Below, in pieces: positions 43,624 to 52,697 of a DNA stretch of 64,000 nt. Position numbers and translations under genes: made by a program. The stretch is from Pseudomonadota bacterium. Lineage in GTDB: Bacteria; Pseudomonadota; Gammaproteobacteria; Steroidobacterales; Steroidobacteraceae. The first letter of the stretch is position 1; each line of letters starts with the position of its first letter. The stretch spans positions 62,001 through 126,000 of the forward strand of contig JAEZFW010000028.1 in NCBI GenBank assembly GCA_023417315.1, read 5' to 3'. The notes under the pieces are model-generated. The model was not told the origin of the DNA. It worked only from the letters and a program-made list of their open reading frames with translations, and did no database searches.

Positions 43624-45765
43624 TCACACTTTACCGAATCGCTCGCCTCGACCGATCCAGCGCCTCAACAAGGGCGGGATGTTCCCGGCGTGCTCGGCCA
43701 GCATTCGCTCGGCCGCTTTCTGCACGTGCGGCAGCAGATCCGCATCTCGCATCAGATCGGCGACGCGCATCTGCATCAAACCGGTTTGTCTCGTACCAAG
43801 CAACTCACCCGGCCCCCGCAGCTCGAGGTCACGCCTCGAGATCTCGAAGCCGTCGTTAGTTGCGCGCATCACCGCAAGGCGCTCTCGTGCCACCTCTGTG
43901 AGGGGTGCACGATACAGCAGCACACACGTGCTTTCCGCGGTGCCGCGACCCACGCGTCCGCGCAGCTGGTGCAATTGCGCAAGACCCATGCGCTCCGCGT
44001 TCTCGATCACCATCAAGCTCGCGTTGGGCACATCGACACCCACCTCGATGACCGTCGTGGCCACGAGCAGATCGATCTCGCCCTCCTTGAAGCGTGCCAT
44101 CACTGCTTCTTTCTCGCGTGGTTTCATGCGCCCATGCACGAGCCCCACTTTGAGCTCGCTGAGCGCTTCGGATAAGGCCTTCGCTGTGTCTTCGGCCGCC
44201 TGCGCATTCAATTGATCCGATTCTTCGATCAGCGGGCAGACCCAATACGCTTGTCGCTGCTGCCGACATGCATCGCGAATGCGAACGACGACTTCATCTC
44301 GTCGCAGTTCTGGGAGCGCCACCGTTTTCACCGGTGTACGGCCTGGCGGCAGCTCATCGATGATCGAAACATCGAGATCCGCATAAGCGGTCATCGCGAG
44401 CGTGCGCGGGATTGGTGTGGCCGTCATGATGAGTTGATGCGGGAAGCGACCGGACGCGAGCCCTTTTTCCCGCAGCATGAGCCGTTGATGCACGCCGAAT
44501 CGATGCTGCTCATCGACGATCGCGAGCCCCAGGCGTTGAAACTGCACGCCTTCTTGAAAGAGCGCGTGCGTTCCGATCGCTATCTTGCCGTATCCCGACG
44601 CGAGCTCCTCGAGTGCTTTGGCACGCACCGCGCCGGTGCGCTTCCCTGACAGAAACACGATGGGTACATCGAGGCTCGCAAGCCAGTTCGCGAAATTGCG
44701 TGCGTGCTGCTCGGCAAGCAGCTCTGTTGGCGCCATCAGCGCGACTTGAAAACCTGCATCGACCGCGCGCAACGCTGTCATCGCTGCCACGAGGGTCTTG
44801 CCGCTGCCGACATCGCCTTGCACGAGCCGCAACATCGGGCTCGGTTTACACAAGTCGCTCTCGATCTCGCGCCATGCGCGAAGTTGCGCACCCGTCGGCC
44901 GAAATGGCAGCGACGCAAGAAATCTCTCCACGAGTGCGCCCACCTGCGGACCGAAGGGCCAGCCTGGGTCGGCTTGGATTTCTTGCCGGAGCAAACGCAA
45001 GCTCAACTGATGCGCCAGCAGCTCTTCGAAGGCGAGCCGCCGTTGAGCAGGATGACGCACGGCTGCGAGCAGGCTCACGTCCGCATCGGGAGGTGGGCGA
45101 TGCACGTACTCGAGTGCTGCTTGCAGCGTGGGGAGTTCGAGTTCTTCGAGGAGGTTTATCGGAATCCAATCGCGAACGTTGCTCTGCGAAAGCTCGCGCA
45201 GGGCCAGCGCTGTGAGTTGGCGCAGTCGCCCTTGCTGCACCCCTTCCGTCAGCGGATACATCGGCGTGAGTGTGGCCTCCGTTGTACCCGCCTCCCCAGT
45301 CGCGACGCGCCGATACTCGGGATGCACGATTTCCCACCCGGATGGGCCGCGACGCACTTCTCCATAGCACCGCAGGCGCGTGCCGCGCGGTACCGCTTGG
45401 TGCTGCGCGTTGGAAAAATGGAAGAAGCGCAGTGTCAGCGAACCCGTGCCATCGCTGATGCGCACGAGGAGCTGACGGCGACCACGGAAGGCCACTTCCG
45501 CGAGGAGCACATCGCCTTCGACGACGGCACGCTCCCCGCCGCTCAACGAGCCGATCGGTACGATCTGCGTACGATCTTCATAGCGAAGCGGCAGCAGGAA
45601 CAACAAGTCTTGTACGGTCGTGACGCCGAGCTTCTCGAGGCGTTCGGCGAGCGCATCGCCGACACCGCGCAGCGAGGTGACCGGCCGCGAATCGAGCGCA
45701 AGACCCGCGCTTCGCAAACCGGATTCACGTGCTGATGCAGCTTTGTTTCGGATAGGTATGGTCAT
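43624..45765 (-). CDS. recG: ATP-dependent DNA helicase RecG
   Basis: RecG remodels stalled replication forks and Holliday junctions. The 713-residue protein has the wedge/OB domain (about residues 70-160), Walker A QGDVGSGKTLVAAM, the helicase motif DEQHRFGVHQR, TATPIPRTLAMTAYGD-like sequence TATPIPRTLAMTAYAD and HQLRGRVGRG. Length and motifs are normal. It precedes ubiA closely and follows ridA across element 7. Confidence 0.96.
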   Translation of the reverse strand: MTIPIRNKAASARESGLRSAGLALDSRPVTSLRGVGDALAERLEKLGVTTVQDLLFLLPLRYEDRTQIVPIGSLSGGERAVVEGDVLLAEVAFRGRRQLLVRISDGTGSLTLRFFHFSNAQHQAVPRGTRLRCYGEVRRGPSGWEIVHPEYRRVATGEAGTTEATLTPMYPLTEGVQQGRLRQLTALALRELSQSNVRDWIPINLLEELELPTLQAALEYVHRPPPDADVSLLAAVRHPAQRRLAFEELLAHQLSLRLLRQEIQADPGWPFGPQVGALVERFLASLPFRPTGAQLRAWREIESDLCKPSPMLRLVQGDVGSGKTLVAAMTALRAVDAGFQVALMAPTELLAEQHARNFANWLASLDVPIVFLSGKRTGAVRAKALEELASGYGKIAIGTHALFQEGVQFQRLGLAIVDEQHRFGVHQRLMLREKGLASGRFPHQLIMTATPIPRTLAMTAYADLDVSIIDELPPGRTPVKTVALPELRRDEVVVRIRDACRQQRQAYWVCPLIEESDQLNAQAAEDTAKALSEALSELKVGLVHGRMKPREKEAVMARFKEGEIDLLVATTVIEVGVDVPNASLMVIENAERMGLAQLHQLRGRVGRGTAESTCVLLYRAPLTEVARERLAVMRATNDGFEISRRDLELRGPGELLGTRQTGLMQMRVADLMRDADLLPHVQKAAERMLAEHAGNIPPLLRRWIGRGERFGKV

Positions 45766-45787
45766 GTGCCGTCCTTGGCAGTTTATT

Positions 45788-45943
45788 GAGGGTAGAAGGG
45801 TTCTGGGTAGTTTGGGTAGCTGAGTACTGGCCAGAATGGGTTCGTGGTTTACGGCGCGCGCGCGCAGCTCAAGCCGTCAGCGCTCCGCGCCTTCTGGCCA
45901 GCACCCAGCTACCCAGCACCCAGAACCCAACAGCCCTAAAACC
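45788..45943. repeat. Inverted-repeat element 7, CTGGGTN word type
   Basis: GGGTTCTGGG at 45798-45807 is perfectly complementary to 45919-45928, and CTGGCCAGAA at 45827-45836 to 45892-45901. The left arm carries CTGGGTA and TTGGGTA words. The spacer ends in GTCAGCGCTCCGCGCCTTCT, which closely resembles the spacer of element 16. It lies between ridA and recG. Confidence 0.88.
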
Positions 45944-45944
45944 C

Positions 45945-46328
45945 TTACTCCAACTCCACTACACAGTCCATTTCGACTGTTGCGCCTTTGGGGAGTGCGG
46001 CCACTTGGATCGCCGCACGCGCTGGATACGGCTCCTTGAAATAGTCAGCCATGACTTTGTTGAGGAGCGCGAAATGCGACAGGTCTGTGACGAAGACGTT
46101 GAGCTTTGCCACCTGCGTGAGCTCTGCGCCCGCAGCCCGCACGATCGCCTGAAGATTGTCGAACACGCGGCGAATCTGCGCCTCCATCGAACCTTGCACC
46201 AGCTCGCCTGTGCTCGGGTCGAGAGGGATTTGTCCCGAGACGTAAACCGTATTGCCGCACTTCACGGCCTGCGAATATGCACCGATTGCCTTAGGCGCCT
46301 GAGGTGTGGAGATGATTTGTCGCGACAT
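45945..46328 (-). CDS. ridA: Reactive intermediate deaminase RidA
   Basis: RidA hydrolyses reactive enamines and imines such as 2-aminoacrylate. The 127-residue protein has the typical IGAYSQAVKCGNTVYVSGQI opening, and the C-terminal PARAAIQVAALPKGATVEMD, with the substrate-binding arginine (PARAA) and the glutamate near the end. It lies between spoT and recG as in many gammaproteobacteria. Both flanks carry repeat elements. Confidence 0.96.
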   Translation of the reverse strand: MSRQIISTPQAPKAIGAYSQAVKCGNTVYVSGQIPLDPSTGELVQGSMEAQIRRVFDNLQAIVRAAGAELTQVAKLNVFVTDLSHFALLNKVMADYFKEPYPARAAIQVAALPKGATVEMDCVVELE

Positions 46329-46331
46329 GCC

Positions 46332-46430
46332 AGTGACTCGTGATTCGTGATTAGTGACTCGTCAAACTAAAGCAAACCGTGCACCACGTATGCAGCGCTC
46401 CCTCACCCGCGAATCACGAGTCACGAGCGG
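46332..46430. repeat. Inverted-repeat element 8, GTGACTC/GTGATTC word type
   Basis: GTGACTCGTGATTCG at 46333-46347 is perfectly complementary to 46410-46424 (15 bp). The left arm has words of period 7: GTGACTC, GTGATTC, GTGATTA, GTGACTC. It starts 3 bp upstream of the ridA ATG and so covers its ribosome-binding region. It lies between spoT and ridA. Confidence 0.9.
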
Positions 46431-46443
46431 AGCGCATAGGCGC

Positions 46444-48603
46444 TCAAGCGAGCATGCGCGTGACGCGCAGCACTTCAGGCATGCGACGCAGATTCTTGAT
46501 GACGTGCGCCAAGTGTTTGCGGTCGCGCACCTGCAGATCGAAGATCAACGTGGACGCATCGCCGTCGCGCTCATCGACGGCGACGTGCTCGATGTTCGTC
46601 TCGGTGCTGGCGATGTTCGAAGCGATCGCGGCGAGGACACCCATTCGATTCGTGACATCGATGCGAATCTCGACATTGAACAAGCGATCGAGATCCGGCT
46701 GCCACGTCACTGAGATCCACTTGTCCGGCTGCTTGCGATAATTGCGCAAGTTGCCGCACGCCTCGCGATGGATCACCACCCCGCGGCCGCTCGAGAGATA
46801 CCCCATGATGGGATCGTTCGGAATCGGGAAGCAGCAACGCGCGTAACTTACGACCATGCCCTCCGTGCCGGCGATCGCCAATGCGCCCGCTTGGGCGACC
46901 GGCTCGGCTGGCGCTGCGTTGTCGGGCGGCAGCAATCTGCGTGCGACCAGCGGCGCGAGGCGTTCGCCCAGCCCGATCTTCTCGTATAACTCTTCCGGGG
47001 TCTTGAGATTGAGCTCGGTCGCCGCCGCTTGGATCCGCTCCTCCGGAATTTTCTTGAGCGCGAGCGATAGATCGGCGAGCGCTTGGTTGAGAAGACGTCT
47101 GCCGAGCTCGACGGCCTCGGAGTGCTTGAGGCTCTTCAGATAGTGCCGGATCGCCGCGCGCGCCTTGGCTGTGACGACGAAATTCACCCATCCCGGATTC
47201 GGTGTCGCACCTTTCGCCGTGATGATCTCGACGGTCTGGCCGTTGCGCAGCGGCGTGCGCAGCGGAACGAGTCGACGATCGATCTTGGCGGCAACACAAT
47301 GATTGCCGATGTCGGTGTGAACCGAATAAGCGAAGTCCACTGCTGTTGCGTTGCGCGGCAAACGTCGAATCTCGCCCCGCGGCGTGAACACGTACACCTT
47401 GTCGGGAAAAAGATCGAGCTTCACGCTCTCCATGAACTCTTCGGAGTTGCCTCCGTGCGGCATCTCCATCAGATGCTGCAGCCATTCGCTCGCGCGGTCG
47501 CGATACGCGCGACCTTGGTCATCGCCGGTTTTGTACTGCCAATGCGCGGCGATACCGGACTCGGCGACGCGATGCATCTCCTCGGTTCGGATCTGCACTT
47601 CGATCGGCATGCCATTCGGTCCGAAGAGCGTCGTGTGGAGCGATTGATAGCCGTTGATGCGCGGGATTGCGATGTAGTCCTTGAAGCGGCCCGGCATCGG
47701 TCGATACAAACCATGCACGAGTCCGAGCACGCGGTAACAGGTGTCGACCGAGTCGACGACGATCCTGAAACCGAACACATCGACGATCGAGGTGAGCGGC
47801 GAGCGCTTGCGGCGCATCTTCTGGTACACGCTATAGAGGTGTTTTTCGCGCCCTTCCACGCGTCCCTTCACGCCGGCCTTCTCGAGCGCTTCGCGAAGGT
47901 TTTGCGCGATCTTGCCGACAAATTGTTTCTGGTTGCCGCGCGCCTTCTTCAGCGCTTTTTCGATGATGCGATAGCGGCCCGGATAGAGCGCCTTGAAGCC
48001 AAGCTCCTCGAGCTCCGATTTGATCGAATGAATGCCGAGTCGATTTGCGATCGGCGCGTAGATTTCGAGCGTCTCGCGGGCGACGGTGCGGCGCTTCGCA
48101 GGTGGAACGGCGCCGAGCGTGCGCATGTTGTGCGTACGATCGGCGAGCTTGACCATGATGACGCGAATGTCGCGCACCATCGCAAGCAGCATCTTGCGAA
48201 AGCTCTCTGCCTGCGCTTCTGCACGGCTGCGAAACTGGATGTGATCGAGCTTAGATACGCCGTCGACGAGCTCGGCGACGTCGGCCCCGAAGCGCTCCGC
48301 GATCTCGTCCTTGGCGGTCGGAGTGTCTTCGATGACGTCGTGCAAGATGGCAGCGACGATCGTTGGGGCGTCCATGTGCAGATCGGCAAGGATGTGCGCG
48401 ACCGCTACGGGATGGGCGATGTAGGGCTCGCCGCTCAGGCGCTTTTGGCCTTCGTGCGCTTCGGCGCCGAACTCGTAGGCGTCCCGCACACGATCGACCT
48501 GCGCGGGCGGAAGGTAGGTTTCGAGCTTATTGAGAAGCTGCGTGACGCCTATGGAGCGTCTTCCAGTAGGGAGGAGGCCCAAGATGGAAGACGCGTAATC
48601 CAT
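46444..48603 (-). CDS. spoT: Bifunctional (p)ppGpp synthase/hydrolase SpoT
   Basis: This stringent-response enzyme has 719 residues. The HD hydrolase domain is intact (HPVAVAHIL, AAILHDVIED), the synthetase domain carries RFKDYIAIPRINGYQSLHTT and VQIRTEEMHRVAESG, and TGS and ACT domains follow (LPRNATAVDFAYSVH; RMGVL-like IDVTNRMGVLAAIASN). RFKD is the RxKD type of bifunctional enzymes. It follows rpoZ by 45 bp, as in E. coli. Confidence 0.95.
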   Translation of the reverse strand: MDYASSILGLLPTGRRSIGVTQLLNKLETYLPPAQVDRVRDAYEFGAEAHEGQKRLSGEPYIAHPVAVAHILADLHMDAPTIVAAILHDVIEDTPTAKDEIAERFGADVAELVDGVSKLDHIQFRSRAEAQAESFRKMLLAMVRDIRVIMVKLADRTHNMRTLGAVPPAKRRTVARETLEIYAPIANRLGIHSIKSELEELGFKALYPGRYRIIEKALKKARGNQKQFVGKIAQNLREALEKAGVKGRVEGREKHLYSVYQKMRRKRSPLTSIVDVFGFRIVVDSVDTCYRVLGLVHGLYRPMPGRFKDYIAIPRINGYQSLHTTLFGPNGMPIEVQIRTEEMHRVAESGIAAHWQYKTGDDQGRAYRDRASEWLQHLMEMPHGGNSEEFMESVKLDLFPDKVYVFTPRGEIRRLPRNATAVDFAYSVHTDIGNHCVAAKIDRRLVPLRTPLRNGQTVEIITAKGATPNPGWVNFVVTAKARAAIRHYLKSLKHSEAVELGRRLLNQALADLSLALKKIPEERIQAAATELNLKTPEELYEKIGLGERLAPLVARRLLPPDNAAPAEPVAQAGALAIAGTEGMVVSYARCCFPIPNDPIMGYLSSGRGVVIHREACGNLRNYRKQPDKWISVTWQPDLDRLFNVEIRIDVTNRMGVLAAIASNIASTETNIEHVAVDERDGDASTLIFDLQVRDRKHLAHVIKNLRRMPEVLRVTRMLA

Positions 48604-48648
48604 AGAGAGTCATGACGATGCGGGCAGGTTGCGAGGAATCAATCTCCC

Positions 48649-48936
48649 TCAATCGCCCAAGCCGAGGTGCGGAGCCCGCAGCTCGCCGGACATGGCCGGC
48701 ATCTCCATCTCGGGCATGATCTCCGGGGCGGGTCGCTCCACTTCCTCGAGGATCTCCGGGCCGATGTGGCCGGCCGCGATTTCTCGCAGCGCGACGACCG
48801 TTGGCTTGTCGTTCTCCCATTCCACCGTGGGCTCGGCGCCGTTCGCGAGCTTGCGCGCGCGCTTTGCGGCTACGAGGACGAGCTGGAATAGGTTGGGGAC
48901 ATTGTGCAGAGAATCTTCGACAGTAATACGGGCCAT
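48649..48936 (-). CDS. rpoZ: RNA polymerase omega subunit
   Basis: This small subunit aids assembly of RNA polymerase. The 95 residues start MARITVEDSLHNVPNLFQLV and include the conserved AAKRARKLANG and KPTVVALREIAAG. GAGG lies upstream of the ATG at 48936; the open frame upstream to 49338 has no similarity. It is the first gene of rpoZ-spoT-ridA-recG-ubiA. The usual gmk neighbour is absent. Confidence 0.96.
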   Translation of the reverse strand: MARITVEDSLHNVPNLFQLVLVAAKRARKLANGAEPTVEWENDKPTVVALREIAAGHIGPEILEEVERPAPEIMPEMEMPAMSGELRAPHLGLGD

Positions 48937-48970
48937 GAAAACCTCGAACGAAACCGGTCGGTGGTGGGTC

Positions 48971-48976
48971 AGTATA
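48971..48976 (-). promoter_or_regulatory. Possible -10 element of rpoZ
   Basis: TATACT reads on the minus strand 35 bp before the rpoZ start. No convincing -35 lies at the expected distance, so this is tentative. Confidence 0.3.
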
Positions 48977-49209
48977 GCGTGCCGGCGCCTGCAGCGGACC
49001 AGGGAGCCCGCGGCGAAGGGCCCCTGGAGAACTCGGATTCGTGGAAAACCTGATCGGAATGCCGCGAAGCGCGTGCATCTACACCGGATCGTGGCCGTGC
49101 GGTCGAATCCGCACGCTCGCGCGCGGCGCTTGGCTCCGCTACCATTGCGCGCCCCGCGGCGCCTCAACATGATTTCGCGCGGGGCATGCATGTGTAGTTG
49201 GAGATGGGA

Positions 49210-49836
49210 ATGAAGTTTCGACCGACCTTGGCCGCACTCAGCCTCGGCATGATCGCTGCCTGCCTGACGCTCTCTGCCAATGCGGATGCCGATCCGAAGC
49301 GAGGCGAAGTGCTGGCGTACACCTGCCACGGTTGCCATGGCGTTCCCAAGTACAAGAACGCATACCCCAACTACAGCGTGCCTAAGCTAGGCGGTCAGCA
49401 CGCGAAGTACATCGAGAGCGCGCTGGCGGCCTATGCGGCAGGCGATCGCCCGCATCAGACGATGCACGCACAGGCCGCGACGCTGTCCGAGCAGGATCGC
49501 GCAGACATCGCTGCCTACCTGCAAGGCGAGCCGATTGAGCCAGCGAACCAAGTAGTCGGCACACCGCCGCCCGCAACACAGACTTGTGTGGCGTGTCATG
49601 GAGCCGATGGCGCCAAGACCGTGATGGATGACTACCCGATCCTGGCGGGTCAGTACGCCGACTATCTCGTGCAGGCGTTGAAGGACTACAAGAGCGGCAA
49701 ACGCAAGAATCCCATCATGGCCGGCATCATCACGGGCATCGACGAGAAGGACTTCCAAGCGCTCGCGAACTTCTTCGCAAATCAAAAGGCTCTCTGCAGC
49801 ACGAAGGATATTCGCGATCAGGGCAAGTGCCCCTGA
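49210..49836 (+). CDS. Diheme cytochrome c4
   Basis: This periplasmic electron carrier probably feeds the aa3 oxidase. The protein has a signal peptide (about residues 1-27) and two cytochrome c domains with heme motifs CHGCH and CVACH, and probable axial methionines in TMHAQAATL and PIMAGI. GGAG lies before the ATG at 49210; an ATG at 49204 is possible. It is divergent from rpoZ, in a gap of about 270 bp that holds their promoters. The length of 208 residues is normal. Confidence 0.93.
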   Translation: MKFRPTLAALSLGMIAACLTLSANADADPKRGEVLAYTCHGCHGVPKYKNAYPNYSVPKLGGQHAKYIESALAAYAAGDRPHQTMHAQAATLSEQDRADIAAYLQGEPIEPANQVVGTPPPATQTCVACHGADGAKTVMDDYPILAGQYADYLVQALKDYKSGKRKNPIMAGIITGIDEKDFQALANFFANQKALCSTKDIRDQGKCP

Positions 49837-49840
49837 TGCG

Positions 49841-49968
49841 GGTTGACCGTTGACAGTTGGCGGTTGTCGGTCGGAAAGCGCACGATCCATAGCGAGAGGC
49901 GACGAACGAGATTCCATTCGTCCTTCCTCTGCCCGTCAACGGTCAACCGTCAACTGTCAACCGTGACC
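49841..49968. repeat. Inverted-repeat element 9, GTTGACN word type
   Basis: GGTTGACCGTTGAC at 49841-49854 is perfectly complementary to 49935-49948. The left arm has period-7 words GTTGACC, GTTGACA, GTTGGCG and GTTGTCG. The spacer starts GGAAAGCGCAC and ends CCTCTGCCC. The right arm runs over the GTG start codon of the next gene. Confidence 0.9.
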
Positions 49969-50958
49969 ACGCACACCTTCAGGGCTTTTCGCATCCACCA
50001 AGCCGAACGCGGCATCGTTCCGCGACTCGAGACCATCAGCCTCGATGACTTGGCCGCAGGCGAGCTCGTCATCCAGGTCCGCTATTCGACGATCAACTAC
50101 AAGGACGCTCTCGCCGCGACCGGCAAAGGAAAGATCCTGCGCAAGTTCCCGCTCGTGGGCGGCATCGATCTTGCGGGAGAAATCGTGGAATCGTCAGATC
50201 CGACATTCGCGGTCGGCACGCGAGTGCTCGTCAATGGCTGCGGTTTGTCCGAAACGCACGATGGCGGATACGCGCAGTTCGCTCGCATTCCAAGCGCATG
50301 GGCGGTTCCTATTCCAGCCGCGCTCGATGAATTTCAGTGCATGGCGATCGGAACTGCAGGCTTCACTGCCGCGCTCGCGATCCATCGCATGGAAGAGAAC
50401 GGTCAGACACCCGATGCTGGTGAGATCGTCGTCACCGGCGCAACGGGTGGGGTCGGGAGTCTTGCGATCGACATGCTCGCTGCGCGCAGCTACCGGGCAG
50501 TCGCTGTCACAGGAAAGGCACAGTCCGCGGATTATCTGCGGGCGCTCGGTGCGGCGCGTGTGCTCGCTCGACAAGAGATCGATCTCGGCTCGCGTCCGCT
50601 AGAAGCGGCACGGTGGGCAGGCGCGATCGACAATGTGGGCGGCGATTTGTTGGCCTGGCTGATTCGCTCGACGGATCTGAACGGCAATATCGCCAGCATC
50701 GGGATGGCCGCGAGCACGGAGCTGAAAACGACGGTCCTGCCGTTCATCCTGCGCGGTATCAATCTGCTCGGCATCAACTCTGTCTACACGCCGCGGGCGG
50801 TGCGCCTGCGAGTGTGGGAGCGACTCGCCGCGGACTTGCGTCCGCGGCACCTGGATAAAATCGTCACACGCGTTATCGAGCTCAACGATCTGCCGCACGC
50901 TTTCGACGGGTACATCGACGCAAACGTCATCGGCCGCACGGTCGTGCGCATCGCATGA
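49963..50958 (+). CDS. acuI: Acrylyl-CoA reductase-like MDR oxidoreductase (YhdH/AcuI)
   Basis: This zinc-free medium-chain oxidoreductase probably reduces acryloyl-CoA or a related enoyl compound with NADPH. It has the family motifs STINYKDALAATGKGKI, GGIDLAGEIVESSDP and the nucleotide site TGATGGVGSLAIDML, and lacks zinc ligands. GTG at 49963 (MTTHTFRAFRI) best matches homologues; this codon lies in the arm of element 9 and no Shine-Dalgarno precedes it. The frame is open to 49843 but without similarity. The end overlaps rsmG in an ATGA junction. Confidence 0.85.
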   Translation: MTTHTFRAFRIHQAERGIVPRLETISLDDLAAGELVIQVRYSTINYKDALAATGKGKILRKFPLVGGIDLAGEIVESSDPTFAVGTRVLVNGCGLSETHDGGYAQFARIPSAWAVPIPAALDEFQCMAIGTAGFTAALAIHRMEENGQTPDAGEIVVTGATGGVGSLAIDMLAARSYRAVAVTGKAQSADYLRALGAARVLARQEIDLGSRPLEAARWAGAIDNVGGDLLAWLIRSTDLNGNIASIGMAASTELKTTVLPFILRGINLLGINSVYTPRAVRLRVWERLAADLRPRHLDKIVTRVIELNDLPHAFDGYIDANVIGRTVVRIA

Positions 50959-51593
50959 GCGATTCTTTCGCACTCCTCAAGAGCGGCGCGGCGCAGCTCG
51001 GCGTGTCCTTGAGCGATGAGGATGCGCAGAAGCTCGTGCGATTGCTGGATGAGCTCGACGTTTGGAACGAGCGCATGAATCTCACGGCAATCCGTGAGCG
51101 GCGACAGCAGATCACGAAACATCTGCTCGATAGCTTGGCCGCTTATCCGCATCTGCACGGGACACGCACCGCCGATATAGGTACAGGCGCGGGCTTTCCC
51201 GGATTACCGCTTGCAATCGTCCTGCCCCAGATGCACTTCACGCTCATCGACTCGACGGCGAAGAAGTTGAAGTTCATCGACCACGCAGCAGCGCTATTAG
51301 ACATTCGTAACGTCGAGACGGTGCACACCCGCGCGGAAATTTACCGTCCCAAAGAGCGCTTCGATTGCGTGATCTCGCGCGCAGTCGGCCCGATCGAGCA
51401 GTTCGTGAAATGGGCTGGCCACTTGTGCGTCGGCGGCGGACGTTTGCTCGCGATGAAGGGCCGCTACCCGACGGACGAACTTACAAAGCTGCCGAGCGGC
51501 TGGAAACTCGCGGCGGTCCATCGACTTACCATTCCCGGGCTGGACGAAGAACGGCATCTTGTGGAAATCTGCCGGAGCCACGAAAAAATTTAG
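50955..51593 (+). CDS. rsmG: 16S rRNA (guanine-N7)-methyltransferase RsmG
   Basis: RsmG (GidB) methylates G527 of 16S rRNA; its loss gives low-level streptomycin resistance in other bacteria. The 212-residue protein has the SAM motif DIGTGAGFPGLPLAI and the N-terminal WNERMNLTAIRE signature. It starts within the end of the acuI-like gene (ATGA), and mnmG is not its neighbour here. It precedes parA across element 10. Confidence 0.96.
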   Translation: MSDSFALLKSGAAQLGVSLSDEDAQKLVRLLDELDVWNERMNLTAIRERRQQITKHLLDSLAAYPHLHGTRTADIGTGAGFPGLPLAIVLPQMHFTLIDSTAKKLKFIDHAAALLDIRNVETVHTRAEIYRPKERFDCVISRAVGPIEQFVKWAGHLCVGGGRLLAMKGRYPTDELTKLPSGWKLAAVHRLTIPGLDEERHLVEICRSHEKI

Positions 51594-51744
51594 GCAGCTG
51601 GCCAACTGGCCATCGGCAACTGGCCAGAGTTAGAGTGCCGCCTTCGATCGTCTGGCTTGAGAGCTCGGACACCCAACTCGCATGCACACGCGTCTATTCT
51701 TGAGGAATCTCGCCAGTAGCCAGTGGCCGGTTGGCCAGTCGGCC
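51594..51744. repeat. Inverted-repeat element 10, CTGGCCA word type
   Basis: CTGGCCAACTGGCCA at 51598-51612 pairs with 51724-51738 at 14 of 15 positions. It begins at the rsmG stop and ends 9 bp before the parA ATG. The spacer is long (about 80 bp) and asymmetric, and might hold the parA promoter, though no clear boxes were found. Confidence 0.85.
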
Positions 51745-51752
51745 TAACTCTC

Positions 51753-52553
51753 ATGCACCGCACTCTCGCGATCACGAATCAAAAAGGCGGCGTCGGCAAG
51801 ACGACGACCAGCGTGAATCTCGCGGCATCGTTCTCGGCGACGAAGCGGCGCGTGCTCTTGATCGATATCGATCCGCAAGGCAATGCAACGATGGGCTGCG
51901 GCGTCGATAAACGCACGCTGGAGCGCTCGACGACGGATGTGCTGCTGGGCGAGTGCGAAGCCGCTGCCGCGATCGTGTCCGTCGATTACGCCGATTTCAA
52001 GCTGATGCCAGCGAACCAGGATCTGGTCGCGGCAGAAGTCGAGCTGATGGGAAAGCCAGGATGCGAGACGCGTCTGCGCGATGCGCTCGCGCCGATTCTC
52101 GATCAGTTCGACATGGTGCTGATCGATTGTCCGCCGGCTCTAAATATGCTGACGGTCAACGCGCTCGTCGCAGCCGAAGGCGTGATCATCCCGATGCAGT
52201 GCGAGTACTACGCGCTCGAAGGGCTTACGGCGCTCGTCAACACGATCGAGCAGATCAAGGCCGGACCGAATCCGCAACTGGAGATCGGCGGGATTCTGCG
52301 CACGATGTTCGACCCTCGCAACAATCTTGCGAACGAAGTCTCGGCGCAGCTCATCGAGCACTTCCAAGATCGAGTCTTTCGTACCATCATTCCACGCAAC
52401 GTGCGATTGGCCGAAGCGCCGAGTTACGGCAAGCCGGCGTTGCACTACGATCGCGAATCGCGCGGCGCGCTCGCCTATCTGGCGCTCGCCGGTGAAATGA
52501 TCCGCAGAGACGAAGGCGATTACGCGCTCCAGACCGCGGACGCGGTCGGGTAA
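51753..52553 (+). CDS. parA: Chromosome partitioning ATPase ParA/Soj
   Basis: This Walker-type ATPase segregates replicated origins together with ParB. The deviant Walker A NQKGGVGKTTTSVNLA is near the N-terminus, with IDIDPQGNATMG and LIDCPPALNMLTVNAL behind. The 266-residue length fits the chromosomal type without a DNA-binding N-domain. The ATG at 51753 is chosen as homologues start there. It lies between two repeat elements. Confidence 0.96.
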   Translation: MHRTLAITNQKGGVGKTTTSVNLAASFSATKRRVLLIDIDPQGNATMGCGVDKRTLERSTTDVLLGECEAAAAIVSVDYADFKLMPANQDLVAAEVELMGKPGCETRLRDALAPILDQFDMVLIDCPPALNMLTVNALVAAEGVIIPMQCEYYALEGLTALVNTIEQIKAGPNPQLEIGGILRTMFDPRNNLANEVSAQLIEHFQDRVFRTIIPRNVRLAEAPSYGKPALHYDRESRGALAYLALAGEMIRRDEGDYALQTADAVG

Positions 52554-52687
52554 GGCTGTAGACTGTAGTCAGACAAAGACCAAAGCGATGGCGGACAGCC
52601 GATCTTCGTTGTGGCCCATTCAGCTGATGGACGTGATGTGATGTTTCTTTCTTCTCTGGCTACCGCCCGCAGCCCACAGCCTAGAGC
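52554..52687. repeat. Inverted-repeat element 11, GGCTGTAG word type
   Basis: The left arm GGCTGTAGACTGTAGTC (52554-52570) and the right arm with CTACCGCCCGCAGCCCACAGC (quoted in part; 52660-52680) have matching words but many mismatches; GGCTGT/ACAGCC is exact. The spacer is flanked by AGACAAAG and TTCTCTGGC. It lies between parA and parB and is the most decayed copy of its type. Confidence 0.65.
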
Positions 52688-52697
52688 CTGATCAGCA

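Noticed and set aside
47083..48615. A 510-codon open frame on the plus strand opposite spoT
   Set aside because: It is antisense to a clear spoT, shows no protein family pattern and reflects the high GC of the third codon positions.
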